Positions 1 to 7,429 of a stretch of 64,000 bases of DNA are shown here, in pieces; position 1 is the first letter of the stretch; each line of letters starts with the position of its first letter. Both the position numbers and the translations under genes were made by a program. The stretch is taken from positions 62,001 through 126,000 of the forward strand of contig JADBYT010000002.1 of the NCBI GenBank assembly GCA_020402865.1. The letters run 5' to 3'. The DNA is from Bacteroidota bacterium. Lineage in GTDB: Bacteria; Bacteroidota; Bacteroidia; Palsa-965. The notes under the pieces were generated by a model. It was not told the origin of the DNA. It did no database searches and was given only the letters and a program-made list of their open reading frames with translations.

Positions 1-1
1 G

Positions 2-208
2 TTTGAGAAAATGGTGGCCGAGCAGCAATACCTCGAACTTGAACGAAGGTTGTTTCAGTTTCAGAAAGAATCGGCGCTTGAGCGTTATCAGTCGCTGCTG
101 CGCGATTATCCTGAATATGTGAAACACATTCCGCTGCATTATCTGGCAAGCTATCTTGGTATTACACAGCGCCACCTCAGCCGCATCCGCCGCGAGGCTG
201 TTGTTTAA
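2..208 (+). CDS. Crp/Fnr-family regulator, C-terminal part (5' cut by window edge)
   Basis: The reading frame is open from the first bases of the window, so this is the tail of a longer gene; the ATG at 11 is internal. The visible 68 residues contain a helical linker (RYQSLLRDYPEYVKHIPLHY) followed by a helix-turn-helix (LASYLGITQRHLSRIRRE). That order (dimer helix, then HTH with the recognition helix near the extreme C-terminus) is typical of Bacteroidota Crp/Fnr regulators carrying an N-terminal cyclic-nucleotide-binding-like domain. The ligand domain is outside the window, so the signal sensed cannot be stated. The next gene starts 49 bp downstream from its own promoter box. Confidence 0.75.
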   Translation, partial: FEKMVAEQQYLELERRLFQFQKESALERYQSLLRDYPEYVKHIPLHYLASYLGITQRHLSRIRREAVV

Positions 209-245
209 TAGACAAATGTCCTCGTTACCTCTTTTTATGCTGCAA

Positions 246-253
246 TAGCTTTG
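246..253 (+). promoter_or_regulatory. -7 box TAGCTTTG almost touching the start codon
   Basis: Exact match to the Bacteroidota -7 consensus TAnnTTTG. Only four bases separate it from the ATG at 258, so the transcript would begin at or within a few bases of the start codon. Confidence 0.6.
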
Positions 254-257
254 CGGC

Positions 258-836
258 ATGAAAAAGATTCTGGTTATCAATTGTCATCCCGACAAAGCAA
301 GTTTCAATTTTGCACTGGCGGCAGCTTATTGCAAAGGCGCGCAAAGTGCGGGCGCAGAAGTGGCGGAAATTGTACTTGCAGATCTTCACTTCGACCCTAA
401 TTTGCGGCATGGTTACCGGCAGCGCACCGAACTTGAGCCGGATCTTCTGCAAGCCTGGCAAAAAATACAATGGGCCGATCATCTGGTGTGGATTCATCCG
501 GTGTGGTGGGGAGGTTTGCCTGCCATTGCCAAAGGCTTTATCGACCGGCTTTTTTTGCCCGGCATGGCGTTTAAGCCTCGTCCAAACAGTGTGTGGTGGG
601 ATAAATTGCTGGCGGGTAAAACAGCGCATATCATCACCACACTCGATCAGCCGGGCTGGTATTACCGTTTCGCATTCGGGCGGCCGAGTGTGAACCAGTT
701 AAGGAAATCAACACTCGAATTTTGCGGTGTGAAGCCGGTGCGGGTAACCTATATCGGCATTGTGAAAACGGCTGATGAAGCGAAGAGGAGGGAATGGTTG
801 GAGAAGGTGAGGAGGTTGGGGGATACACAGGGATAG
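258..836 (+). CDS. Flavodoxin-fold NAD(P)H (quinone) oxidoreductase
   Basis: A 192-residue protein of the Flavodoxin_2 family (KefF/MdaB/NQO type). It begins with a beta strand and flavin-phosphate loop (KKILVINCHPDKASFN) and has the WADHLVWIHPVWWGGLPA segment typical of the FMN/FAD isoalloxazine-binding loop, then GFIDRLFLPG. Such proteins use a bound flavin to transfer two electrons from NAD(P)H to quinones or other acceptors in the cytoplasm; some modulate KefC-type potassium efflux. No potassium channel lies nearby, so a detoxifying reductase is the safer reading. It stands alone downstream of the Crp/Fnr regulator with its own promoter box, so regulation by that neighbour is possible but only inferred. 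Confidence 0.8.
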   Translation: MKKILVINCHPDKASFNFALAAAYCKGAQSAGAEVAEIVLADLHFDPNLRHGYRQRTELEPDLLQAWQKIQWADHLVWIHPVWWGGLPAIAKGFIDRLFLPGMAFKPRPNSVWWDKLLAGKTAHIITTLDQPGWYYRFAFGRPSVNQLRKSTLEFCGVKPVRVTYIGIVKTADEAKRREWLEKVRRLGDTQG

Positions 837-976
837 GTTAAAATACTGCAAGTTGCTGCGGTGATATTAATTGCAATTTTTATGAATGTCGAAATTAGTC
901 CGGTATAACAATCGAAAATTGCAATAATTTAACCGGTGTTTTATCAACAGATTTTCGCAAATCGGGCATGATTAGT

Positions 977-984
977 TATTTTTG
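977..984 (+). promoter_or_regulatory. -7 box TATTTTTG
   Basis: Matches TAnnTTTG, 21 bp ahead of the ATG at 1006. It overlaps the alternative upstream TTG start at 982, which argues for ATG 1006 as the true start. Confidence 0.45.
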
Positions 985-1005
985 TATTTGAAAATAAATC
1001 ATTCA

Positions 1006-1194
1006 ATGCAGTCTCAAAGTCAAAAGCGTTCTAAAACAACAAATCAGGAAGCTATTCCAGAAGAAGTTTTGCGCTCTGTAATTTCGCATTTACAGGATAA
1101 ACTTGATGCCCGTAGAATAGAAAAGGAAATGTTCACCGCCTCCATGAAAAAAATTACCGGAGGCAAAGGGTTTACATTAACTTTTTCAAAGTAA
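1006..1194 (+). CDS. Small hypothetical protein (62 aa)
   Basis: A short polar, probably helical protein: a Gln/Ser/Lys-rich N-terminus (MQSQSQKRSKTTNQ), a predicted helix (PEEVLRSVISHLQDKLDARRIEKEMF) and a short C-terminal GGKGFTLTFSK. I do not recognise the family. The start was placed at ATG 1006 because the -7 box covers the longer TTG start. It ends exactly where the convergent 65-residue gene ends. No function is offered; it could be a small regulator or a non-functional ORF. Confidence 0.45.
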   Translation: MQSQSQKRSKTTNQEAIPEEVLRSVISHLQDKLDARRIEKEMFTASMKKITGGKGFTLTFSK

Positions 1195-1392
1195 TTACAG
1201 GTGCCTGGTAGGTTTGATTATTGATTTACCCAAAATAAAGTTTATCCCATTTTCATTTATTGTGGCCAGTTTTATATGCCCGCCTACAGTGGGTATTTCT
1301 TTTGTGTAAGCCTGAAAATCGCGTTCAACTTTTAGCAGAAGGTATGCCAGATCGGCAGCTTGTTGAAGGCTTATATTTGAAATATGAAACAT
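1195..1392 (-). CDS. Small hypothetical partner of the Ntn-hydrolase gene (65 aa)
   Basis: This 65-residue ORF follows the Ntn-hydrolase-like gene by 9 bp, and the spacer holds a good ribosome site (AAGAGG about six bases before ATG 1392), so the two are likely one operon. The N-terminal half (ISLQQAADLAYLLLKVERDFQAY) reads as an amphipathic helix pair; the C-terminal half (GGHIKLATINENGINFILG) reads as two beta strands. I recognise no family. A regulatory or adaptor role for the neighbouring hydrolase is only inferred from linkage. Confidence 0.6.
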   Translation of the reverse strand: MFHISNISLQQAADLAYLLLKVERDFQAYTKEIPTVGGHIKLATINENGINFILGKSIIKPTRHL

Positions 1393-1401
1393 TTGTGCCT
1401 C

Positions 1402-2172
1402 TTAAATCTGGCTGTTTATTATTTGGAGGGTTTGGGTTTCATCCAGAGACTTGAAAAAGCCATTTGGCAGTTGCTTTCCTTCAACAATGCCATTTTTACC
1501 CAATTCCTGTTTCAAGGAATCTAAAATCAGATTTTTTATCTCCAAGCCCTCGATTATTCCTCCATATAATATTCTGTATGCTATTCCTGGCTGACCATCG
1601 CAAACAATGAGTTCTTTTACTGTGTTTGTATTTATGCTTACTGAATTAATGTCGCTTGATGGTTTTACACTTACTTTAAATACATGAGGAGTGAGGGAGT
1701 TTTTATCAAAATGAGAGAAAATGAATGTGGTTTCTCCAATAGATCCGTGTTCATTCATGTGCGCACTTACTTCCTGATGTAATATTTCACAGAACTCTTC
1801 GATTTTTCTGACAATTCCCTGTTGCCTGTAGCTGCGTTTGTTTTTCTGCGTTTTTTTCTTGATTTCGGCTACCAGATTGACAATACGTTTATTATTAATT
1901 ATTGCCGAACCCGCAGTTGAGATGAGAGTATAATCATCATATTCAAAGAGTTTGTTTTCGAAGTCTTTTGTGTGAGATGGTTTGGTTTGAAATAGCTGTG
2001 TTATTTCTTCTTCTGAAAATGAAAAGCCATTTTTCTTTTTTGCTACTGCACGGTTTTTCTCGATGAAGTCTTCCCAGTCTACTCTTTCCAGTGTTTCCGT
2101 AAACGAGGAAACTAAAGAATCAGCAACAACAGCAATCCCATCTTTAGCAATTACGCTTGCAATAAAAGTCAT
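1402..2172 (-). CDS. Ntn-hydrolase (proteasome/HslV-like) protein
   Basis: A 256-residue protein whose N-terminus, MTFIASVIAKDGIAVVADS, follows the proteasome beta/HslV pattern: a Thr directly after the initiator Met (candidate N-terminal nucleophile once Met is removed), a two-strand hairpin, then Ala-Asp-Ser with the conserved Asp. About 60 residues later, KLFEYDDYTLISTAGSAI matches the HslV segment with the catalytic Lys and the Gly-containing turn; the intervening insert (charged, Lys-rich) is longer than in HslV. No ATPase (HslU) is adjacent, so it is not a standard HslUV pair. It lies in an AT-rich stretch with a small downstream partner. The family call rests on these motifs only; the substrate is unknown. 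Confidence 0.55.
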   Translation of the reverse strand: MTFIASVIAKDGIAVVADSLVSSFTETLERVDWEDFIEKNRAVAKKKNGFSFSEEEITQLFQTKPSHTKDFENKLFEYDDYTLISTAGSAIINNKRIVNLVAEIKKKTQKNKRSYRQQGIVRKIEEFCEILHQEVSAHMNEHGSIGETTFIFSHFDKNSLTPHVFKVSVKPSSDINSVSINTNTVKELIVCDGQPGIAYRILYGGIIEGLEIKNLILDSLKQELGKNGIVEGKQLPNGFFKSLDETQTLQIINSQI

Positions 2173-2265
2173 ACATCAAGTATTGGTTGAATTTGTAAAT
2201 ATAAATACGGCGACAGGTGTATGTCAAGGAGAAAATGTGCGAAGAGAAAACTTATATATAAACAA

Positions 2266-2295
2266 CAGCGGCAGAAGAACATTCTTCTGCCGCTG
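2266..2295 (-). terminator. Strong hairpin downstream of glyQS
   Basis: A 14-bp perfect inverted repeat (CAGCGGCAGAAGAA, two-base centre, then its complement) sits 26 bp beyond the glyQS stop. On the minus strand it is followed by a T-rich but interrupted tail, so it is a probable glyQS terminator. Confidence 0.6.
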
Positions 2296-2321
2296 CTATA
2301 TTTATAAACTACTAATTCAAT

Positions 2322-3923
2322 CTACACAATCCGTTTCAGCGCCGATTTCAAACTCACGCGCTCATCAATAATAGCGGCAAGTTTGTCGATACTCACACGC
2401 TCCTGTTGCATACTGTCGCGTTCGCGGATGGTTACGGTGTTGTCTTCGAGGGTTTGATGATCAACGGTAATGCAGTAGGGAGTGCCAATGGCATCCTGAC
2501 GGCGGTAGCGTTTTCCGATGTTGTCTTTCTCTTCATAAACGCAGTTGTGATCGTACTTGAGCAGGTTCATAATCTCAAGTGCTTTTTCGGGCATGCCGTC
2601 TTTGCTCATGAGCGGGAACACGGCTGCTTTTACAGGGGCGAGGAAAGGCGGAAGATTAAGTACCACACGTTCGGAGCCATCGTCGAGTTTTTCTTCTTTG
2701 AGCGAGTGCGAGAGTATGGCGAGGAACATACGGTCGAGACCAATGGAGGTTTCGATTACGTAGGGTATGTAGCTGTGGTTGTCTTTCCAGTCTTCTTCGG
2801 TTTGTGTTTTACGCAGTTCCGAGTTTTGCGGGCCGGTGTAGTCGGGATCGAAGTACTGGAGTTTTTTGCCCGAAAATGCCTCGTGGTTGCGCAGGTCGAA
2901 ATCGGTACGCGAGTGTATGCCTTCGAGTTCCTTGAAGCCGAAGGGGAATTCAAACTCGATATCGCAGGCGGCATCGGCGTAGTGCGCCAGTTTGAGGTGA
3001 TCGTGGAAACGGTATTTGGTTTCGGGGAAGCCCAGTGCGCGGTGCCATTTCATGCGGGTTTCCTTCCAGTGGTTGTACCATTCGGTTTGCGTGCCGGGGC
3101 GGATGAAGAACTGCATCTCCATTTGCTCAAATTCACGCATGCGGAAGATAAACTGGCGTGCCACAATTTCGTTGCGGAAGGCCTTTCCGGTTTGCGCAAT
3201 GCCAAACGGAATTTTCATGCGGCCGGTTTTCTGCACATTCAGGTAATTCACAAAAATGCCCTGTGCGGTTTCCGGACGCAGATATACTGTGCTGGCATCA
3301 CCCGCCACTGCACCAAGCTGCGTGCTGAACATGAGGTTAAACTGGCGCACCTCGGTCCAGTTGCGTGAGCCTGATACTTCACACACAATTTCCAGATCAA
3401 GAATAATCTGGCGAAGCTCCTCCATGTTATTGTCTTCGAGCGCCGTTTTGAAACGCGTATTGATTGCGTCTATTTTCTGCTGATACTCTACCACACGTGC
3501 ATTGGTGCTGCGGAACATGTCGGCATCAAACGTTTCACCGAAACGTTTGGCGGCTTTCTCCACCTCTTTCTTGATCTTATCTTCAATTTTCGCCACCGCC
3601 CCTTCGATAAGCTGATCGGCGCGGTAGCGTTTTTTCGAATCCTTGTTGTCAATCAGCGGATCACTGAACGCATCCACGTGGCCGGATGCTTTCCAGGTAG
3701 TAGGGTGCATAAAAATTGCCGCATCAATACCCACAATATTCTCGTTCAGCTGCGTCATGGCTTTGTACCAGAACGTGCGGATGTTGTTTTTGAGTTCGGC
3801 GCCGTTCTGGCCGTAATCATACACAGCGCTTAATCCGTCGTAAATTTCACTCGACGGGAAAATGAATCCATACTCTTTACAGTGCGAGATAAGGTTCTTG
3901 AAATGATCTTCCTGATTAGCCAT
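2322..3923 (-). CDS. glyQS: Glycyl-tRNA synthetase, single-chain dimeric type
   Basis: A 533-residue class II aminoacyl-tRNA synthetase that charges tRNA-Gly with glycine in the cytoplasm. The N-terminus holds the characteristic KEYGFIFPSSEIYDGL and YDYGQNGAELKNN (class II motif 1 region). Motif 2 is visible at KAFRNEIVARQFIFRMREFEQ and motif 3 at ETSIGLDRMFLAIL. The C-terminal anticodon-binding domain follows (LPPFLAPVKAAVFPL onward). This is the archaeal/eukaryotic-like alpha2 enzyme used by Bacteroidota, not the alpha2beta2 GlyQ/GlyS pair. The ATG at 3923 sits seven bases downstream of a -7 box, so its leader is very short. Confidence 0.97.
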   Translation of the reverse strand: MANQEDHFKNLISHCKEYGFIFPSSEIYDGLSAVYDYGQNGAELKNNIRTFWYKAMTQLNENIVGIDAAIFMHPTTWKASGHVDAFSDPLIDNKDSKKRYRADQLIEGAVAKIEDKIKKEVEKAAKRFGETFDADMFRSTNARVVEYQQKIDAINTRFKTALEDNNMEELRQIILDLEIVCEVSGSRNWTEVRQFNLMFSTQLGAVAGDASTVYLRPETAQGIFVNYLNVQKTGRMKIPFGIAQTGKAFRNEIVARQFIFRMREFEQMEMQFFIRPGTQTEWYNHWKETRMKWHRALGFPETKYRFHDHLKLAHYADAACDIEFEFPFGFKELEGIHSRTDFDLRNHEAFSGKKLQYFDPDYTGPQNSELRKTQTEEDWKDNHSYIPYVIETSIGLDRMFLAILSHSLKEEKLDDGSERVVLNLPPFLAPVKAAVFPLMSKDGMPEKALEIMNLLKYDHNCVYEEKDNIGKRYRRQDAIGTPYCITVDHQTLEDNTVTIRERDSMQQERVSIDKLAAIIDERVSLKSALKRIV

Positions 3924-3930
3924 AGTGGCG

Positions 3931-3938
3931 CAAATATA
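3931..3938 (-). promoter_or_regulatory. -7 box TATATTTG of glyQS
   Basis: On the minus strand TATATTTG lies seven bases ahead of the glyQS ATG, giving a predicted leader of only a few bases. Confidence 0.55.
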
Positions 3939-4017
3939 GTACGCATCAGTGAGCCCACAGTCACCGGGTATCCTTTTGATTTTAAAAATTGATGTGTGGA
4001 ATATGCCGTAAGAAGTT

Positions 4018-4025
4018 TATATTTG
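4018..4025 (+). promoter_or_regulatory. -7 box TATATTTG close to the start codon
   Basis: Consensus -7 box six bases ahead of ATG 4032. It lies inside the longer ORF that begins at 3996, so it decides for the 4032 start. Confidence 0.55.
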
Positions 4026-4031
4026 ATTGTG

Positions 4032-4502
4032 ATGCAGCGATTTATTGCTTTTTTTATTCTGCCTGTGCTTTTCGTTCCTGCCATGTTGCGGGCCCAGGCC
4101 ACACACGCATTTCATGCCGAAGTACTTGGTATGGGTGGTCTGTACAGCTTCAGCTACGAGCGCACTTTTGGCGCAAAACAATGGATGCTTCAGCCCGGAT
4201 TATCATTTTTTGTGGCCGACAGCAAACCACTTATTATTATTCCGGTGATGTTTAAAAAGGCTTTCGGCAAAGGCGTTCACCGCTTTGAAACAGGCATCGG
4301 TCAGGGTTTTACATTCAGACCCGACAACGGGCTCAAATTTTTTATGCGCGGACTGCTGCTGGCCGGATGGCGCATGCAGCGCAACGGGAGTCCCTGGATT
4401 TTTCGCGCATTTTACATGCCCTATATCTCCTACCTCATCAACGTGCAATACCAGCACTGGGGCGGAATAGGTATTGGTTATCAGATAGGAGGGAAGTCAT
4501 GA
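4032..4502 (+). CDS. Secreted small beta-barrel-like protein
   Basis: A 156-residue exported protein. The signal peptide is MQRFIAFFILPVLFVPAMLRAQA. The rest alternates aromatic and glycine residues in short strands (HAEVLGMGGLYSFSYERTFG, GIGQGFTFRPD, WGGIGIGYQIGG), the pattern of small outer-membrane barrels or lipocalin-like surface proteins of Bacteroidota. I do not recognise a named family. Its stop codon overlaps the start of the next lipoprotein gene (ATGA), so the two are translationally coupled and may work together at the outer membrane. Confidence 0.65.
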   Translation: MQRFIAFFILPVLFVPAMLRAQATHAFHAEVLGMGGLYSFSYERTFGAKQWMLQPGLSFFVADSKPLIIIPVMFKKAFGKGVHRFETGIGQGFTFRPDNGLKFFMRGLLLAGWRMQRNGSPWIFRAFYMPYISYLINVQYQHWGGIGIGYQIGGKS

Positions 4503-5266
4503 AAAAAGTATGCCTGGCAACAATGCTGCTGATGCTGGCCGGTTGCTATAAAGCGCGTAACGAATACCTCGAAACGGCGATAAAAGACTATGCGGAAGAT
4601 TTTGAAAGCTACACGGCATTTCCGCAGCCTGCATTTCTTGCCAACTGGCCGGGGTCGCAGCTTACGTTTTCGCAAAACAGAATTTCCATCGACTCCACAT
4701 TTTCGCATTCCGGCAATAAATCGTTGCGCTGCGAGGCTACCAATACCCTGGGCGGCGATGTATCGAAAGCGAGCATTCTTAAAAACGATCTCGGCTTTGA
4801 GCAGGGCGAAGAAATTTACTTCGAATGCTGGTATTATCTCACCGCAAGTTCGCTCCCCAACATTTTTATTGCCGATTTTGAAGAGCCTGCCACCATCAGT
4901 TCAAGTCCCGGTTTCAGGCTTATGCTGAACGAAAATGGCGAATTGTGTGTGGAGCGGAATAAAATGAACAAAAGCACACTTTCACAAACGGGTTCACAGC
5001 CGCGTGTATTTCCGCAAATGCAATGGGTGCGCATACAGCTCGAGGCCAAACTCCACAAACGAAATAACGGCTATGTAAAAGTGTGGCAAAATGGCGAACT
5101 CATTCTTGAACACTACGATGTACAAACCCTGCCACGCGATATGATTTACGTTACACAGGGCACTGCGGCCGTGCTGCGGCAGGTGGAAATCGGGCTCACG
5201 GCAAACAGCAGCAGTGGTTCGGCGGTAATGTATGTGGATGATATGCGAATCAGAAAACTGCGTTAA
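4499..5266 (+). CDS. Lipoprotein with jelly-roll (ConA/polysaccharide-lyase-like) domain
   Basis: A 255-residue lipoprotein; the signal MKKVCLATMLLMLAGC ends in a clear lipobox Cys. ATG 4499 was chosen over the longer ORF from 4367 because it gives the signal peptide and the ATGA overlap with the gene before. After a short linker come FESYTAF, SGNKSLRCEAT, YFECWYYLTASS, WVRIQLEAKLH, GYVKVWQNGELILEHYDVQT and a final VMYVDDMRIRK. This run of strands is typical of concanavalin-A-like or polysaccharide-lyase-like jelly rolls that bind or cleave glycans. Catalytic residues cannot be assigned, so carbohydrate binding is inferred only. Confidence 0.65.
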   Translation: MKKVCLATMLLMLAGCYKARNEYLETAIKDYAEDFESYTAFPQPAFLANWPGSQLTFSQNRISIDSTFSHSGNKSLRCEATNTLGGDVSKASILKNDLGFEQGEEIYFECWYYLTASSLPNIFIADFEEPATISSSPGFRLMLNENGELCVERNKMNKSTLSQTGSQPRVFPQMQWVRIQLEAKLHKRNNGYVKVWQNGELILEHYDVQTLPRDMIYVTQGTAAVLRQVEIGLTANSSSGSAVMYVDDMRIRKLR

Positions 5267-5774
5267 CCGTACTTAGTTAAGTTCGCCACACCACTCAGCG
5301 GGCTTCACATACCCTGTTTGTATAATTAGCTATTAATTATCCGCTTATAAATCAGCAGGCGCATACAACACATTCACAGACTCTAAAACTGCTGCGTGAG
5401 TATTCCGTATGTAAAGCTCCTGAACGCCCCGTTCACGCCTTAACCTTACCATTGGCTCAGTAACGGCTTCCATTCACTCATTTAGGCTGGCGTTTGGCTT
5501 TATGCCAAACTACTTTCGGGTCATAATTACAAAAGACCAGAGGGGCTGTAAGGATTTTTGTCTTGATTTTGATGGATTTTTTGTCCGATTGAGGCGGCTT
5601 TTGCAGCGGATCTTTGAAAAAGATCTGTGAAAAGCCAACGAAAAGCGGGTAACTAAGACGCAAAATTTCTGGGAAGAAAAATTCAAAGAGCCTCTGAAAC
5701 CGAATGTGCACAATTTCGTCAGTGGTAGCCGAAAAACTGTAAAAGAGTAGGCATCATAACCCAAAACAAATCAC
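5267..5774. other. Gene-free stretch before a lipoprotein gene
   Basis: About 0.5 kb without a convincing gene. Two overlapping minus-strand ORFs of 77 and 84 residues have low-complexity Lys/Ser/Arg content and no ribosome site, so they are not called. A perfect hairpin (GATCTTT, three bases, AAAGATC) lies at 5609-5625. The block has an intergenic-repeat feel but no second copy is in the window. Confidence 0.5.
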
Positions 5775-6686
5775 ATGAATACGAAACTGTTTACAGCCGG
5801 TTTGGCCGGCGCAGGCATACTGTTTGCAGTTGCATTTGTCAGCTGTCAGAAGGAAGAACTGATTTTTGCTGACAATAATGAAACAATCACCGGGCAAAAG
5901 GGCGGTAACCCCACAGTGCAAACCCTGAATCCTCCGGTGGGCGGTAAAGCCTATTCGGCTGTGTTTAATAGCGCAGGAACCTGCACGGGAGGCCCCATTG
6001 TAACCTATAATTCTTCAATTCGGTATTTCAATCCGACCAATGGAACCGGAGAGATTATTGTAAATAATCAGGTGTGCTATGCGCGCGCTGTTGCCGAAAA
6101 TCCACTGGGTTGCGATATATATGTTGCTGTGGGGACTTCCGCCAGCGGTGTTAGTCAGTTATTCACTATCAGTAACACCGGCGCGCTTACGCTTATCGGG
6201 GACTTACGGAATCCCAACGGCACACCTTTTTATGTGGATGAAATGGAATGTGACATTTCCGGCAATCTTATTTTTCTGAACGGAGTAAATGTATTTTCCG
6301 TTCCACAGGCCAACATTACAGGCCCCAACATTACAGTTCAGTCTAATGGTACTATCGGATCAATTACGGTGAACCGGAAATACTCACTTTGCCGGAATGG
6401 TATTCAAATGCGGGTTGTATTGGATAACAAGCCGTTTAGCGGGCCCACTACTACCACAATTTACAACCTGACCGTGCCCATGAGCGGCTCGGCAACAATT
6501 GCCGGGGTGGCAACCTACAACTCGCCGGTGAATAGTATTGTGGATATTGCCACGTACTATCATGCGGGTGTACTTTACTACGCCAAGTCAGGCAATTTAT
6601 ACAATCTTGTTGCCGGAACCAATGTTGGTATTGCTACTATGTCAACATTTAACGACATGACCTACCGCGGAATTTGTAATCAGTAG
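5775..6686 (+). CDS. Lipoprotein of unknown function
   Basis: A 303-residue protein with a lipoprotein signal (GILFAVAFVSC, Cys at about residue 24) and then a Thr/Asn/Gly-rich beta body. Sections such as CDIYVAVGTSASGVSQLFTI and GDLRNPNGTPFYVDEMECD, and later YYHAGVLYYAKSGNLYNL, resemble blades of a beta-propeller reporting repeated 'read-out' motifs. Several paired Cys suggest disulfides outside the cytoplasm. It is a single transcription unit closed by a strong terminator. Surface display is likely; function not assigned. Confidence 0.6.
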   Translation: MNTKLFTAGLAGAGILFAVAFVSCQKEELIFADNNETITGQKGGNPTVQTLNPPVGGKAYSAVFNSAGTCTGGPIVTYNSSIRYFNPTNGTGEIIVNNQVCYARAVAENPLGCDIYVAVGTSASGVSQLFTISNTGALTLIGDLRNPNGTPFYVDEMECDISGNLIFLNGVNVFSVPQANITGPNITVQSNGTIGSITVNRKYSLCRNGIQMRVVLDNKPFSGPTTTTIYNLTVPMSGSATIAGVATYNSPVNSIVDIATYYHAGVLYYAKSGNLYNLVAGTNVGIATMSTFNDMTYRGICNQ

Positions 6687-6718
6687 CTTGTTTTACCCGT
6701 CCCAGTCCAATACCCCTT

Positions 6719-6754
6719 ACCGGCTTGCCTGAACAGGTGAGCCGGTTTTTTTTT
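6719..6754 (+). terminator. Rho-independent terminator after the lipoprotein gene
   Basis: ACCGGCT and CCTG pair with CAGG and AGCCGGT around a two-base loop, followed by nine T residues. Confidence 0.9.
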
Positions 6755-6781
6755 GCCCGGATAAAAATAATTCCTTTGCCT

Positions 6782-6789
6782 TACCTTTG
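6782..6789 (+). promoter_or_regulatory. -7 box TACCTTTG adjacent to start
   Basis: Consensus -7 box four bases ahead of ATG 6794; it rules out the longer ORF start at 6725, which also runs through the upstream terminator. Confidence 0.6.
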
Positions 6790-6793
6790 CTGC

Positions 6794-7369
6794 ATGATTG
6801 AAATTGGCCGCACACTGGTAGCTACCGAATTACTTGAGCGCAAATTTGTGTGCGATCTTACCGCTTGCAAAGGTGCCTGCTGTATTCACGGCGATTCGGG
6901 AGCTCCGCTGGAAGATGCGGAAACAGATAAGCTGGAAGAAATTTACTCGGCTGTAAAACCCTACATGACACCCGCCGGCATTGCGGCTGTGGAAGAGCAA
7001 GGAACCTGGGTAACCGACAGCGACGGCGATAAAGTGACACCGCTCGTGGGTGGCGACAAGGAATGTGCCTATGTGTATTTTGACGAGAAAGGAACAACCC
7101 TTTGCGCCATTGAAAAAGCATGGAAGGAAGGCAAAGTAGATTTTCAAAAACCGGTTTCCTGTCATCTTTACCCCGTTCGCATTACACCCTACAAGAAATT
7201 TGATGCGGTGAATTATGAGCAATGGGATATTTGCGCGCCGGCCTGCTCCTGCGGCGATAAGCTCGATGTGCCGGTATTCCGCTTCGTGAAAACGGCGCTC
7301 ATCAGAAAATACGGCGAAGAATGGTATCGTGAGCTTGAAGAGGCCGACCGGCTTATGCGTAACGCATAA
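6794..7369 (+). CDS. DUF3109 family cysteine-rich protein
   Basis: A 191-residue cytoplasmic protein conserved in Bacteroidota. Cysteines cluster as CDLTACKGACC near residues 19-29, a single Cys in KECAYVY, another in TLCAIE, one in KPVSCHLYPVRI, and CAPACSC near residue 150. This arrangement matches the DUF3109/YkgJ-like group thought to bind zinc or an iron-sulfur centre. The reaction is unknown. It has its own near-leaderless promoter and is followed by the exported peptidase gene after 60 bp. Confidence 0.75.
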   Translation: MIEIGRTLVATELLERKFVCDLTACKGACCIHGDSGAPLEDAETDKLEEIYSAVKPYMTPAGIAAVEEQGTWVTDSDGDKVTPLVGGDKECAYVYFDEKGTTLCAIEKAWKEGKVDFQKPVSCHLYPVRITPYKKFDAVNYEQWDICAPACSCGDKLDVPVFRFVKTALIRKYGEEWYRELEEADRLMRNA

Positions 7370-7429
7370 TTTTACTTGTGAAAAGCTGTAGCAGTGAGTA
7401 TCTTTCGATACTCACCTGACTCAGCTCAC

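Noticed and set aside
2406-3368. Long plus-strand ORF (320 residues) antisense to glyQS
   Set aside because: It lies wholly inside a textbook GlyRS gene, has a His/Phe/Val-biased shadow composition and no ribosome site; it is an antisense artefact of GC-biased codons.
5478-5764. Two overlapping minus-strand ORFs before the 5775 lipoprotein gene
   Set aside because: Two frames are both open, with no ribosome site and unlike any family; the DNA looks like an intergenic repeat.
6079-6279. Plus-strand overlapping ORF in the 5775 lipoprotein gene and many similar frames
   Set aside because: Out-of-frame shadows of a well-supported gene.
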